This document shows, in pieces, positions 30,513-42,409 of a stretch of 64,000 nt of DNA (positions are counted from its first letter, which is position 1; every line of letters starts with the position of its first letter). This DNA is from Anthoceros angustus (taxonomy: Eukaryota > Streptophyta > Anthocerotopsida > Anthocerotales > Anthocerotaceae), in the NCBI GenBank assembly GCA_010909165.1, contig MU008160.1, positions 1,860,001 through 1,924,000 on the forward strand, written 5' to 3'. The notes beneath the pieces were generated by a model that worked only from the letters and a program-made list of their open reading frames with translations, was not told the DNA's origin and searched no databases. The position numbers and the translations under genes are program-made.

Positions 30513-31476
30513 CTGCTGCTTGGTGGATCTAGGATTCTCTTGGCGACGACTGGCATCCTCCTATATGATGGCTCCAATTAATTCAGTGACACTGATGTCC
30601 AGTGTGGCGGAGCCATTTGCTTTCTTCTCTTTCTGTGCGGCTCTAAGGACAGCATTTTGTGTTGTCATAAAGGCCCTATAGGAGGGTGGTAAGGAGGCAA
30701 GGAGAGCAATAAATGCTGCTTTCTCGGAGAGCTTCTCTTCAGATGACGCTTCAAAATTATTTTTGGCGACGCGGAAAGCAGTTATATGGCGATCAATGGA
30801 ATCATTCTCCTTCATTTTCAGGGTATGGAGATGGCGGGTAGCGGTCAATAAGCTCATTCCATCTTTGGGCGTATAATTGAGCTAGCGCTCCCACATATCA
30901 CAGGAGGTGTCCGGAAACTTTCGCACCAATTACATATAACTCCACTCTTCTTGTTACCTTTTGCGAAGAAGAGTTTTCTCCATCGGAGAATATTGAGGAT
31001 TGGCCTAGGAGGAAAGGGTCTTCCGCGCCTCGGCCACGCCCTCTTCCTCTACCTTGTCCCGTAAACATCACCGCCGGTGGATCTAGGATTCTCTTGTCGA
31101 CGATCGGCATCCTCGTATGATGGCTCCAATTAATTCATGACACGATGTCCAGGATGGAGCCATTTGCTTTCTTCTCTTTCTGCGGCTCTAAGGACAGCAT
31201 TTTGTGTTGTCACAAAGGCCCTATAGGAGGGTGGTAAGGAGGCAAGGAGAGCAATAAAGCCGCTTTCTGAGAGCTTCTCTTGGATGATGCTTCAAAATTA
31301 TTTTTAGCCAGGAAAGCTTGATATGATGATCAATGGAATCATTCTCCTTCATTTTCGTGGTATGGAGATGGCGGGTAGCGGTCAATAAGCTCATTCCATC
31401 TTTGGACGCGTATAATTGAGCTAGGCGCTCCCACATATCACAGGAGGTGTCTGCTTCGGAAACTTGTCGCACCATC
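30360..31476 (-). repeat. Copia-2 gag tandem duplication
   Basis: 30360-30926 and 30927-31476 are two copies of the gag C-terminal part (LLTATRHLHTLKMKENDSID, AFMTTQNAVLRAAQKEKKAN, then RGRG-rich). The junction is at gcaccaatta near 30927. The downstream copy keeps more CTG/CAG-containing words (cacctgctgcttgg against caccgccgg), a pattern seen throughout this window. Confidence 0.85.
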
Positions 31477-31830
31477 GCTTCGGTAAGGCCACCAACTAAA
31501 ACATCTCGAGCTCTCTGGTCCTTTGCATCCCAAACATTATGTGCATCTGAGTCCCAAGCATGCGAGGCTCGGTGTGGCGATCTCCCACAAGTCACACTTG
31601 GCACTCCTTGGGCACGACTTTGACATACGTCATACCCTCTTCCATTGAATCTATCTTTGTCTTTGAAATTATCTGCTTGAACCACTAGGGTTTTTAAGTC
31701 AGATTTTCTTTTCGCTCTCTCCTTCTCCTTAATTTCTTCCAATTCTCTTTCCCATTTGGCTTGCTCGTCTTCGAGCCATTTAGCCTTTTGGTCAGCTAAG
31801 AACTTGGTCGGTCAAGAGTTCCGCCATTGC
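31221..31830 (-). pseudogene. Copia-2 gag N-terminal region
   Basis: Frame 31742-31221 reads KSDLKTLVVQADNFKDKDRF, DVLVGGLTEAMVRQVSEADT and DMWERLAQLYASKDGMSLLT, a UBN2-type Copia gag. A charged helical leader (KWLEDEQAKWERELEEIKEK) lies upstream in a shifted frame, beginning at an ATG near 31827. Confidence 0.75.
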
Positions 31831-31838
31831 AGGTGAGT

Positions 31839-32177
31839 TTATTCATGCAGATTACGCCGTCTTTGACACGCCGTCTTCTCGAATGGTGTATCGAAGAAAA
31901 GGCGTGGGCAGAAACGGCATGATTTCATATTAAAATGAGCTGCATCATCATCAGAATCTATGCGAGCATAATTTATATTACTTACTCGATCTATAGATTT
32001 AGATACGAGGGCTTCTATGAGACAATACACTTGAGCTTCAACAACATCAATTTCAGGAGCGTTAAGATCAAAATCCTCCTCCTGTGTTGCAGATGATCTG
32101 ATGTGTTGTTGTCTCTTCTTCTTCGAAGCCTTGATCTTCTGCCTATACTCTTGTCTGCTAAGATTGGGGAAATCCAT
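31839..32177 (-). CDS. Small ORF between Copia-2 primer site and gag
   Basis: 112 codons from ATG 32177: MDFPNLSRQEYRQKIKASKK, acidic middle, then CRFCPRLFF. No family recognised. It is a separate upstream ORF or a decayed part of gag. Confidence 0.35.
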   Translation of the reverse strand: MDFPNLSRQEYRQKIKASKKKRQQHIRSSATQEEDFDLNAPEIDVVEAQVYCLIEALVSKSIDRVSNINYARIDSDDDAAHFNMKSCRFCPRLFFDTPFEKTACQRRRNLHE

Positions 32178-32371
32178 GGAGGGCAGACGAGAGATTGGTG
32201 CACAACAAGTGCATCCTTAAAGTATTAAGCTGATCACCAGTTGTTTGCTGCTCAAAACAAAATTTCCACGCTGCATGATCTTCGATAGAAGAGCTAAAAT
32301 AGCAGATGCATTGGGGAGGAGAGTGCCATGAGCATAAGCAAGCAAGAGTGGTCAAGCACGAGGAGCAGTGT

Positions 32372-32383
32372 GCTATGATACCA
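32372..32383 (-). other. Copia-2 primer-binding site
   Basis: On the minus strand TGGTATCATAGC directly follows the 5' LTR; it is one mismatch from the initiator tRNA-Met primer site of Copia-1. Confidence 0.85.
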
Positions 32384-32660
32384 TGATGAAAATCACACAC
32401 TAACTCCTTAAGCAAAAGATGCTTATATACAATTGATTTAATAGAAAGTACAAAGCCTATTTATAGGCGAGGTGGTTAGGTGGTTAGGTGGTTAGGTGGT
32501 TACAACCATAAGTAGTTGTAACCGCCTAGTAGTTGTAACTACTATAACTCCTAACTACCTAGATCAACTAACTAGTAACTACTTAATGCCCTAGGCATAT
32601 AATAATGTTTAAGTTAGGGTGCCCTAATGAATAGTGCCCTAACCCTAATATATTTTATCA
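32384..32660 (-). repeat. Copia-2 5' LTR
   Basis: 277 bp, with two extra gtggttag units near 32475-32500 compared with the other LTR, and a few substitutions. It is followed by the target duplication AATGA at 32661-32665. Confidence 0.9.
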
Positions 32661-32665
32661 AATGA

Positions 32666-32937
32666 TGGCACACTATGGACGCCGCTATACAAGCTGTGGG
32701 TTATGGGGTATAAGGATGCCATGCCAAATCAAAGAGCCAGAGCGGGTTGGGTTATTTGGGCAACCCTGGATATGTCAAGAGGAGAACCTAAAGGCCACAT
32801 ACTGTGTGTCACTAAACCGCACGAGTTCGATACATTGCCACAGGAGGTGGACATGTACAAGACTTTCCACGTGAGCTTCAATGGTCTTGTCATAAAGAAA
32901 TGTGAGCCATCCAGACTGGTTCAATTGTTTCGAGATT
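32666..32937 (+). CDS. ParB-DNA-methylase gene, part 2
   Basis: When Copia-2 and one AATGA are removed, the frame continues as GNDGTLWTPLYKLWVMGYKD, RARAGWVIWATLDMSRGEPK, HEFDTLPQEVDMYKTFHVSF and NGLVIKKCEPSRLVQLFRD. This is an evenly conserved, non-repetitive coding stretch without a stop. It is cut at AGATT (32933-32937) by the Gypsy element; removing that element joins it to 56379. I do not recognise this as a named domain. Confidence 0.7.
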
Positions 32938-34369
32938 TGTGGTGGGAGGTTCCCGCGACCCCCGGAACCCTCAGCCCTGTAGCGGCCACACTTATCCCAC
33001 TGTCGGTTCGTACAGTAGGTTTCGTTCCCACGAAGGAGTGGGGGAGCCCTTTCCCCGCTCGAATGGAGGGTGCGCCCCCGACCGACCTCTCGACTCACCG
33101 ACTCCCGTGACAGCGCCCGATCGACTAACCGCCTCCTACCGCCCACCGGTGACCCACCCCTCGGTAAGTCACACTACCCCACGCGATGACTCGTCGGCGC
33201 GGACTCCACGTCGAGAGGCACCGCCAATCTGCACTGCGACCTTGGGACCCCAAATCACCGCAGTGGGCAATCCTCCCAAAGCAGCTCCTACACCCTAAGA
33301 CCCTTCTCATGACAAATTTGGGGCCGCCCCTCAAGCTCTTATCACGACCCTTGAAATTTCACCTTCCCCTCTTTTCTAGGTTTCTTCCTCCTCTCTTCTC
33401 TTTTGTCTTTTCTCTTCTCTCTTGCTCCTTCCTTCTCCTCTCTTGCTCCCTATCCTCTCTAGCTCCTCTCTCTCTCGCCTCACTCTCGCCTCACTCTCTC
33501 GCCTCTCGCCTCTTTCTTTTCTCTTTTCTCTCTTTTCTCCTCTCTTCTCCTCTCTTCTCTAATCTACCTCTTCCACTCTTCCTAGCTAACTATCACCGGC
33601 GCCTCCCGGCCTCCCAAAGAATCGCCTCGATCATAGGGCATTGCCCTCACGGACCTAGGCGACATTTGGCCGCAGACGTCCGCGGCCGGATTTTGCTAGG
33701 GGTCTTCCTTCACCGCCTGCGCACCACATCGCAACCACAATGCCGCTCCCTCACCGCTCGAACACTACCCCACTGCCTCCAGAAGAAAGGTTTGGGCCCC
33801 GCCTCACCCCGGTCACCGCACCTCAAGACCCTACGACACCATGCACCCTCACACGGTCCAGACGCACGCTTGTGTAGCAAGACAAGCACACAGTCGAGAG
33901 CAAGGCATGACATTTTATTATGGGAGCTCCTCCCCTCTTATAGGAGCTCCCCAAACCCTAGCATTAATTAAGTCTGGTGGGGTAGGTGGGGTTGCTTACG
34001 GTTTTTAAGTAGGTGGCCTCTTAAAAGGTTCTTAACCTACCTCCTAACAATCCCACTAACCCCCTAGGGGTCTTAATGACCCATTCACTCCCCTACCAAC
34101 TATTTGCCTACTTCTTCTTGGGTGTTGGCATGGCCAGGCGCCCAACCACCGTCTTCCTCCTCTTGGCTTGGGGACTGTCCCCTGTCCGGATCTCTTCACT
34201 CGTCGTCGCGACAGGAACCTCCACACCTGTCTCGGCGATGTTGACTGTTGAGGCAGCTGGAACGCCACCCCCTCTTGCAGGGCGCTCTTGTAGAGGCACT
34301 GGCCTCTCTGTAGCCATCTGTACAGCCGCCGCTGCAATTACCTCCAGGCGGTTGGGTGTGGCTCACATC

Positions 34370-36720
34370 CTGTGACACCCCCACCAACTCTACCGGCTGG
34401 AAATCTCTTCCTCTTCCATTGGCTCCTCCCACATTGAGCCTTGCATCCATTCACTCTCCAAGTCCCGAATCTCAGTTGAGGTGCAATTCTTCAAAATCTC
34501 CACATCGTCATCGTGGGGACCCAACAACTTCCTTGTCAACAAGGAACGCATCTCCTTGGCAAACTTGTTGACCCTAGCATGTAAGTGGACTGCATCTCCG
34601 GCCCTTCAAACAAATCTCATCAAATTCCTCGGGCCACTCTCACGAGGCTATCTTACCATAAGCATCCCTCTCAAGCGTCACCTCACTCAAGCGGTAAGTG
34701 ACATTCTCGGCGCATCTCTTCCATGCCTCCAGTATCCCTTGCTGCCATGCATAATCAGCCTGGAAGCGTTGCTTCCTGACGACCAGCATGCGATGCATCA
34801 TTTTCCTCCGGTGGGCTACCTCTTCCTTCCACCGTTGGTCACCTCCGTTGCTTGCTTTAGGAGCTCCTCACGCTCCTTGCTCCATGTGGCTGTCCTCCTC
34901 CGGCTCCTTGAGCTTGGCCTCGATTCTTGGCTTGGCCTCGGCCTCCAGGCGGTTGGGTTGGTGCAACTCCTGCCCCGCCGCCAGACACCCCCACCAACTC
35001 TACCGGCTCTTGGAAATCTCTTCCTCTTCCATTGGCTCCTCCCACATTGAGCCTTGCATCCATTCACTCTCCAAGTCCCGAATCTCTGAAGTTGAGGGTC
35101 GCAATTCTTCCAAAATCTCCCTGTCGTCATCGTGGGGACCCAACAACTTCCTTGTCAACAAGGAACGCATCTCCTTGGCAAACTTGTTGACCCTAGCATG
35201 TAAGTGGACCTGCATCTCCTGGCCCTTCAAGCAAATCTCATCAAATTCCTCAGGCCACTCTCCTGAGGCTATCTTACTTCGCAACGCATCCCTCTCAAGC
35301 GTCACCTCACTCAAACGGTAGAGTGACATTCTCGGCGGCATCTCTCTTCCATGCCTCCAAGATCCCTTGCCATGCATCAGCCGAAGCGTTGCTTCTGACG
35401 ACCAAGATGCGATGCATCATTTTCTCCGTGGCTACCTCTTCCTTCCACCGTTGGCCCGTTGCTTGCTTTAGGAGCTCCTCACGCTCCTTGCTCCATGTGG
35501 CTGTCCTCCTCCAGCTCCTTGAGCTTGGCCTCAGCCTCGATTCTTGGCTTGGCACCTCGGGGCCCTATCCCTATTCTCTTTCTTCTCGGCTGAAGTGAGA
35601 GAAGCTTCTCCTCCTTCCCACACGGTCTCCTCAATCTTACGATTGAGGTAGCCACTTCCTTCATTCGCTCCCTACTTTCTTGTCTCGGCCTTTGTTCTTC
35701 AATCTTGCCGAGCCCCAACCTTCTCTCAGTCAACTAGGCGCCTTTGCGCCATGCATAATCAGCCTGAAGCGTTGCTTCCCGACGACCAAGATGCGATGCA
35801 TCATTTTCTCCTGGGCTACCTCTTCCTTCCACCGCTGGTCACCTCCGTTGCTTGCTTTAGGAGCTCCTCACGCTCCTTGCTCCATGTGGCTGTCCTCCTC
35901 CGGCTCCTTGAGCTTGGCCTCGATTCTTGGCTTGGCCTCGGCCTCCAGGCGGTTGGGTTGGTGCAACTCCTGCCCCGCCGCCAGACACCCCCACCAACTC
36001 TACCGGCTCTTGGAAATCTCTTCCTCTTCCATTGGCTCCTCCCACATTGAGCCTTGCATCCATTTCACTCTCCAAGTCCCGAATCAAGTTGAGGTCGCAA
36101 TTCTTCCAAAATCTCGTCATCGTGGGGACCCAACAACTTCCTTGTCAACAAGGAACGCATCTCCTTGGCAAACTTGTTGACCCTAGCATGTAAGTGGACC
36201 CGCATCTCCGGCCCTTCAAGCAAATCTCATCAAATTCCTCGTGCCACTCTCCGAGGCTATCTTACTGCAACGCATCCCTCTCAAGCGTCACCTCACTCAA
36301 ACGGTCAGAGTGACATTCTCGGCGCATCTCTTCCATGCCTCCAAGATCCCTTGCCATGCATCAGCCGAAGCGTTGCTTCTGACGACCAAGATGCGATGCA
36401 TCATTTTCTCCGTGGCTACCTCTTCCTTCCACCGTTGGCCCGTTGCTTGCTTTAGGAGCTCCTCACGCTCCTTGCTCCATGTGGCTGTCCTCCTCCAGCT
36501 CCTTGAGCTTGGCCTCAGCCTCGATTCTTGGCTTGGCACCTCGGGGCCCTATCCCTATTCTCTTTCTTCTCGGCTGAAGTGAGAGAAGCTTCTCCTCCTT
36601 CCCACACGGTCTCCTCAATCTTACGATTGAGGTAGCCACTTCCTTCATTCGCTCCCTACTTTCTTGTCTCGGCCTTTGTTCTTCAATCTTGCCGAGCCCC
36701 AACCTTCTCTCAGTCAACTA
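34370..36720 (-). repeat. Coiled-coil-coding repeat block inside the left LTR
   Basis: Three tandem units, marked by ccaccaactctaccggct at about 34382, 34990 and 35991, encode on the minus strand the same charged helical sequence: RLSEVTLERDALRSKIASGE, QVHLHARVNKFAKEMRSLLT and ILEELRPSTSEIRDLESEWM. The best preserved frame is 35377-35000 (125 codons). The right LTR has about two units (50600 and 51355). Heptad-like Leu/Glu/Lys content suggests a coiled coil; function unknown. Confidence 0.6.
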
Positions 36721-37206
36721 GGCGCCTTGCTAACGCCATCTCCTTGATAGCCTTGCTATCCTTCTCCCACATTGTAGGGTCGCTTGGTCACGGCGGCTCT
36801 CACCTCAACTCCTCTACTTCTGTAAGGCTTGCTTCACTAATGGAGTGTCAATTAGGGCGGATGGTCCATCCTTCAAAGCCTTTGTCTTCTCATTCCCCTC
36901 ACAGTCGACTCATGCCTTTCTCTTGGTGGCGGTCTCTCCACTCCCCATCGATGTTGGGTGGAACTCCTGACTCGGTCATCTCACAGGGTGGGTTACATCC
37001 ACCACCACTGCTCCATGGGGTTGCCTCACAGCACATGGTGGCACCGCCACCTCTTCCTCTTGTGCCCTTTCTCCCCACAGACGGAGGCACTTCTCTTCCT
37101 TGGCGTCGCAGGGTGGTCTCATCATCCAATCACCACGAGGTGAAGCACTCCTTGCTCCACCTTGGGTTCCTCCTCCGCCTTCTTCACCTTCTTAGGAGGG
37201 ACCCTG

Positions 37207-39140
37207 TCATCCCTCGGAGGACCACTTCAAATGGTGGTAAGATTCCTCCAGCTCTTCTTGTCGATAACCCATGTGCCCCCACAAGCGGTAAGTACTCAAA
37301 TGGTGTGCCTCGCCCCTCATTATCCACAATGTTTGGCCTCGTGACTTGTCTCGGTGATGCTCATAGGCATGACATGGTTGTCCCCAGTCGGTGAGCTCCT
37401 TGACTTCCACATGAAATGAAAGAATGCCTTCTTGAAGTAGGTGGTTGTTGTGTGGTCGGCCCAAAACTATCCTTGTAAAAGCTTCCACTTGAGGTCGCAA
37501 TCTTATCCTCCGGCCATTCCGTCTTGGCGTCTATCCCTCCGATGAGCATCTTTGAGAGCTTCCTCGGAAGGTCGACCACCACTCTCTTTCCATCTTCATT
37601 CCTCTCGTGGGAGCCACCCCATCACTCTCGGTTTCGGCCTCCCATACACCTTTCGAATGTCTTTGGGACGGTCCATCCCTTGGATCATCCGCACGTTCCT
37701 CTCCGTCAGTCTCTGTTTCTCCCTCCGTCGATTCGGTGCTGTAGCAAGACTCAACCAATTCCACATTAGAATAGGCCCAATGTATTAAACCCAGGCTGCA
37801 CATTTTAGGTATTGTCGAAAATCCCATAAGTCTCTGGAGGAGACTTGCATGGCTACAAAAATCCGGCCCCTCCTTCTCCCCACTGACCAGAGGGGTACTT
37901 GCCTCGGCCCCGACGGCCTCCTCACCTCCAACCTCCACCTGTAAGGCTTGCTTCACTAATGGAGTGTCAATTAGTCGGATGGTCGCAGATCCTTCAAAGC
38001 CTTTGTCTTCTCATTCCTCCCCGGGTGCACTGACGCCTTTCTCTTGGTGAGCGCCTCCACTCCCGACCCGATGTTGGGTGGAACTCCGTGACTCGGTCAT
38101 CTCCTGGGTGGGTTACATCCACCACCCCGCTCCATGGGGTTGCCTCAGACACATGGTGGCACCGCCACCTCTTCCTCTTGTGCCACCTGCCTCCCCTCGG
38201 ACGACGTGCACTTCTCCTTCCTTGGCCGAGGGGTGGTCTCATCATCCAATCACCACGAGGTGAAGCACTTTGCTCCACCTTGGGTTCCTCCTCCTGCCTT
38301 CTTCACCTTCTTAGGAGAGGGACCCTGCATCTGCCCCTCGGAGGACCACTTCAAATGGCTGGTAAGACTCCTCCAGCTCTTCTTCCGTCAGTAACCCATG
38401 TGCCCCCCACAACTGCACAAGGTAAGTACTCAAATGGCGGTGCCTCGCCCCCTCATTATCCACAATGTTTGGCCTCAGCAGCTTGTCTCGGTGATGCTCA
38501 TAGGTCACAAGATGGTTGTCCCCCAGTCAGGCCGAGCTCCTTGCTTCAGCTTCCACATGAAATGAAAGAATGCACTGCTGAAGTAGGTGGTTCGGCAGTC
38601 ACCCAAAACTATCCTTGTAAAAGCTTCCACTTGAGGTCGCAATCTTATCTGCCTCCGCCATTCCGCCTTCGCCTATCCCTCCGATGAGCATGCCGAGAGC
38701 TTCCTCGTGAAGGTCACCACCACGCTCTTTCCATCTTCATTCCTTTCCGTGGAGCCACCCCATCACTCTCGGCCTCCCATACACCTTTCGAATGCCGATA
38801 CCATCCTTCGGATCTGCCCGCACGTTCCTCTCAGTCCTCTGTTTCTCCCTCCGTCGAGTGCAGTAGCAAGACTCAACCAATTCCACATTAGAATAGGCCC
38901 AATGCCCATCAGAAACCCTCGAGCTGCATTTCGCGAGCATCGAAAATCCCATAAGTCTCGGAGGAGACTTGCACGCAAACACAAAAATCCGGCCCCTCCT
39001 TCTCAGTCCCGCCTCCTTCACCGCTTTTCTTCTTCTTCTCCTTTTGTGAGCTCCTCCCTCCTTCTTTGGGCGCCTTGCGCACTCCTCCGGGCATTCGTCT
39101 TCATCTTCCATACGCCTTGGGCGGTCTAACTTCTCCAAAA
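37207..39140 (-). pseudogene. ORF-like region in the left LTR, 5' of the coiled-coil block
   Basis: Minus-strand pieces in shifting frames read PPRLMGFS, GHWAYSNVELVESCY, KIATSSGSFYKDSFG, EGILSFHVEVKELTDWGQP and YEHHRDKSRGQTLWIM. The same order recurs in the right LTR (54824-53280), so both LTRs carry it. The motifs look like protein-coding sequence, not random translation, but match no family I recognise. Confidence 0.45.
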
Positions 39141-39266
39141 ATCCTTCTGTCTGTGATTTTCTCCTCGAATTCTTCTAAGTGTTCTCAGTGCATCCTCCAG
39201 GCCTCCGTCCTCCGTCCTTGAGTCCTCGACCAACTCAAATGAGCTAAACACTCCCCTCTACTTACA

Positions 39267-39272
39267 TATATA
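39267..39272 (-). promoter_or_regulatory. Candidate TATA box of Gypsy-1 (left LTR)
   Basis: TATATA within acatatatagg. On the minus strand it follows three copies of a CCTTGGCCTT motif (39295-39385), the arrangement expected of U3. The matching box in the right LTR is at about 55010-55015. Confidence 0.5.
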
Positions 39273-40029
39273 GGGTGAGGAGGATTTTCCACACCCAAAG
39301 GCCAAGGACAGAAATTTCCCTGTCCAAAGGCCAAGGACCTTTTCCCTTGGGCGTTAGGAATTCCTCAACCGAAGGCCAAGGAAGAAATTTTCCATGTTCA
39401 CCAATTGCAAAGCCCAAGGAAAAATCAGCGAGACATGCAAAGGTCGACCCGCCACGTCATGACCCTAACCCTTGCCCGTCTTCCTTTGTGAAACCCTCAG
39501 AAGAAGGAATGCTGATTTCCTCCTCCGGCGCCAAGGATGATTTCTCTATATGCTTGCATCGCTCCTCCTTAGTGTTTATTGCCTCTTCCTTCCTCTCGCC
39601 TTTGTCGTCGCTCGCGCACCTCAACCTCGCGCTCTGAATTTGCGCGACCGCAACGCGAGCCTCTCTGCGCGTCTTCGGTGGAGTAAGAACCTTACTCCCG
39701 GCGCATGTCGGGCGGGAGTGACTGGCGCCGCCATACTGGGCCGGCACCAACCCTCCTTTTTGAGTTCGGCCCTTGCGAACCTCCCTCTCGCGGCGTAAAC
39801 TTTCCGGACCTCTCCGGACCTCAAATCCTTACGTTGGACCCATTTTGAATCCGTTTTCCTCCTTTACCGTCGATCGGGGGCAAATCTGTCGCCCGCTTCT
39901 CCACTCACTCCTTGTTGTCTTCCGTCGATGTTGGAGAAAAGAAAAGAAAAATAAAACCTAACTAATATGAACAAAACTAAGAGGCATCCGCCCTCTTCTA
40001 ACCGTGGACCCAAAATTTGGCGTTCCACA

Positions 40030-40044
40030 TGCCCCCTTCCACTT
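40030..40044 (-). other. Gypsy-1 polypurine tract
   Basis: Minus strand reads AAGTGGAAGGGGGCA directly before the LTR start TGTGGAACGCC. Confidence 0.8.
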
Positions 40045-40499
40045 GTTTGCGTCCACGCAAACAACGGGACTCAAAAAAAATACTTCTTGACCTTCCGCCA
40101 TTCACTCGCGTTAGGAGGTCTCCATCAAGACTCGCGGTGGGACCCATTCTCTCACCTCCTCAACCTTGTAGGGTCCCATCCACCTCAATCTCAACTTTCA
40201 CGGAAAATCTAAGTATCGGCATCATCTGCACCAAATCTCCAGCCACAATCACTTCTCTCTTTGAAGCTTCCGTCATGTCGATGCTTCCGTTGTTCTTGGA
40301 TCTTGTAGGTCTCCTCAAGTGCCTCTTCTCGGTCCTCCTCATAAGTGAAAGCCTCCAATCCTTGTTGATCCTCCACGGTCATCCTTCGTCCTCCATGATT
40401 CGATGTGTTGGAATCTCAAACTCAATTGGTAACACTGGTGACATCCGTAGGTCGGATAGTAGGCGTTCGTTTATGGTTACCTTCTCGGTCCGATATGCC

Positions 40500-40960
40500 C
40501 AAAGTCTTTGAATGAAGCTTCTGTCGATCATACATGTGTGTGGATCACCTTAGTCAAAATGGTACCCACAATCCGTTGGTCTTCTCGTGAGGCCATTTGC
40601 CTTGGGTTGTAAGGCGTTGTCTTGCGGTGTCGTATGTTGAAGTAGTGGTCAGCGACTCAATGGCGATGTTCGAAGTGAGTTCTCGGTCACTCACCAACTC
40701 AAGGGACAACCATACTGTGATGATGTTCTCAAACAAAAATTTTACTATCGGGCGTCATCCTTCCTTGTCGCCTCCGCCTCTACCATCTTGGTCGATGTCG
40801 GTGGCCACCAATATGTATTGCTTAGTCCACAGGTGGCGATCAATAACAAAGTCGATTCCCACTTCTCAAAAAGGCGAGTGGCGAGAATGTAGGTCGATGG
40901 CCCTTGTGTGGGCGGTCGGCCTCCCTACACCGACACGCGTCGCATCTCCTAATAGAATCC
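40500..40960 (-). pseudogene. Gypsy-1 integrase remnant
   Basis: Minus-strand frame 40736-40554 reads ITVWLSLELVSDRELTSNIA (integrase second Asp in VSDR), TTTSTYDTARQRLTTQGKWP and EKTNGLWV, resembling the Gypsy integrase core with its TTPYHPQ-type block. The first Asp and the zinc-binding N-terminus are not clear in any frame. It lies next to the 3' LTR, as in the Gypsy order RT-RNase H-integrase. Confidence 0.65.
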
Positions 40961-42409
40961 CAAACATCACGTTGCATGGTAGTCCACCAAAAGCTGTATC
41001 CAAAATCTTCTTAATCGTGACTGCAGGTAATGACCCCCTCCTCCATGTAAAGCCTCAATCACCAAAAGCGCCTCTCAGGGCTCCAGACACCGCCGTATCT
41101 TCTCATCCGCCCCATCTTGTACAAGATTCCATTCCTCAAGCGATGAGGCTACCTTATGAAGAAAAAGCGCTCGTCCTTCCTACTCAATCCATTGGGCATG
41201 ATTCCTAACTCCGAGAATCTTGAACTTCTCCATTAGCGCGCCTTGCAGTGGCCCTTCTCTATCCCTTGAAAACGCGGCGTTGCGCCCTTGTGGAAACCAC
41301 GGCTCCTTGCTGATCTTGGTTGAGGACTCATGGCACGTCCTCCACGATTCGCACTGCTGCGCTATCGCCGTTAGCGTCTCTCCGTCATTGTCCACGAAGT
41401 CGATCGAACTCCCCCGGCTTGATCCGGGCGGTGGACCACACACCCTCGTACAGCGCTGCTCTTCTGCAGGGCTCACTTCGACCCTACATTGTAACTTCCT
41501 CTTCATCCTCAGTGAATCGCGACCAACTCCTCGTCGAAACCTATCGTCCGTCTCCGGACCTTTCCGATTGTTCTCAACCTCGAGATGAAATCCGCGTTGA
41601 TGTGTCTCTTACCGCTCGCGTCTCAACATCAAAATCAAACTCTTGCGGCAAAAGAATCCATCGAGCAATTCTTCCCGACAAATCCGGCTTGTTCACTAGG
41701 TACTTGCCAAAATGATCAGCGTGGAAGGTTACCTTGCGAGGCCAAGAGGTAGTGGCGAAACTTCTTGCATGCGTAGATGATTCCCAACGCCTCCCTCTCG
41801 ATCGTGAGTAATTTCTCTCGCGTCGATCAATACGCCGCGTAGAAGATAGGATGATCCCTCTTCTCTTCGTCCTTACGGCTCGAATAGCCCCAAGCGCATC
41901 TGTGAGACATCACGTTGCATGGTAGTCCACCAAAAGCTGTATCCAAAATCTTCTTAATCGTGACTGCAGTAATGACCCCCTCCTCCGCATGTAAAGCCTC
42001 AATCACCAAAAGCGCCTCTCAGGGCTCCAGTTATCTTCTCATCCGCCCCATCTTGTACAAGATTCCATTCCTCAAGCGATGAGGCTACCTTATGAAGAAA
42101 AAGCGCTCGTCCTTCCCTACTCAATCCATTGGGCATGATTCCTAACTCCGAATCTTGAACTTCTCCATTAGCGCCTTGCGGTGCCTTCTCTATCCCGAAA
42201 ATGGCGGCGTTGCGCCTTGAGAAACGGCTCCTTGCTGATCTTGGTTGAGGACTCATGGCACGTCCTCCCTGATTCTCGCAGTCTGCTGCTGCTATCTCGC
42301 CGTTAGGCGTCTCTCCGTCATTGTCCACGAAGTCGATCGAACTTCCCTCTGCCGGCGATTAGGATCCAGTGGGACCACACACCCTCGGCCCCATTGCTCT
42401 TACATGCAG

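Larger units (their letters stand above)
23404..32660 (-). mobile_element. Copia-2: 9.26-kb rearranged Ty1/Copia element
   Basis: LTRs run TGATGAAAATC to TTTTATCA at 23404-23664 (261 bp; 3' LTR) and 32384-32660 (277 bp; 5' LTR). The site duplication is AATGA (23399-23403 and 32661-32665). Read on the minus strand it has primer site, gag, zinc knuckle, protease, integrase, RT and RNase H in Copia order. It is inflated by two tandem duplications: about 0.56 kb in gag (30360-30926 / 30927-31476) and about 1.36 kb downstream of RNase H (24303-25657 / 25658-27055). Pol is broken into at least six frames. It splits the host ParB-methylase frame. Confidence 0.92.
32938..40029 (-). repeat. Gypsy-1 3' LTR (about 7.1 kb)
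   Basis: Collinear with 49087-56373 throughout: pyrimidine tracts at 33350-33590, a gggagctcctcccctctt block at 33925, coiled-coil-coding blocks at 34.3-36.7 kb (three units here), a second ORF-like region at 36.8-39.1 kb, and a U3-like end with CCTTGGCC motifs and a TATA box near 39270. The length is far above the few hundred to 5 kb usual for Gypsy LTRs. Confidence 0.88.

Noticed and set aside
33186-33971. 261-codon plus-strand ORF
   Set aside because: Runs through a CT-rich tract (33350-33590) that yields Ser/Leu/Phe repeats; the other LTR does not preserve the frame.
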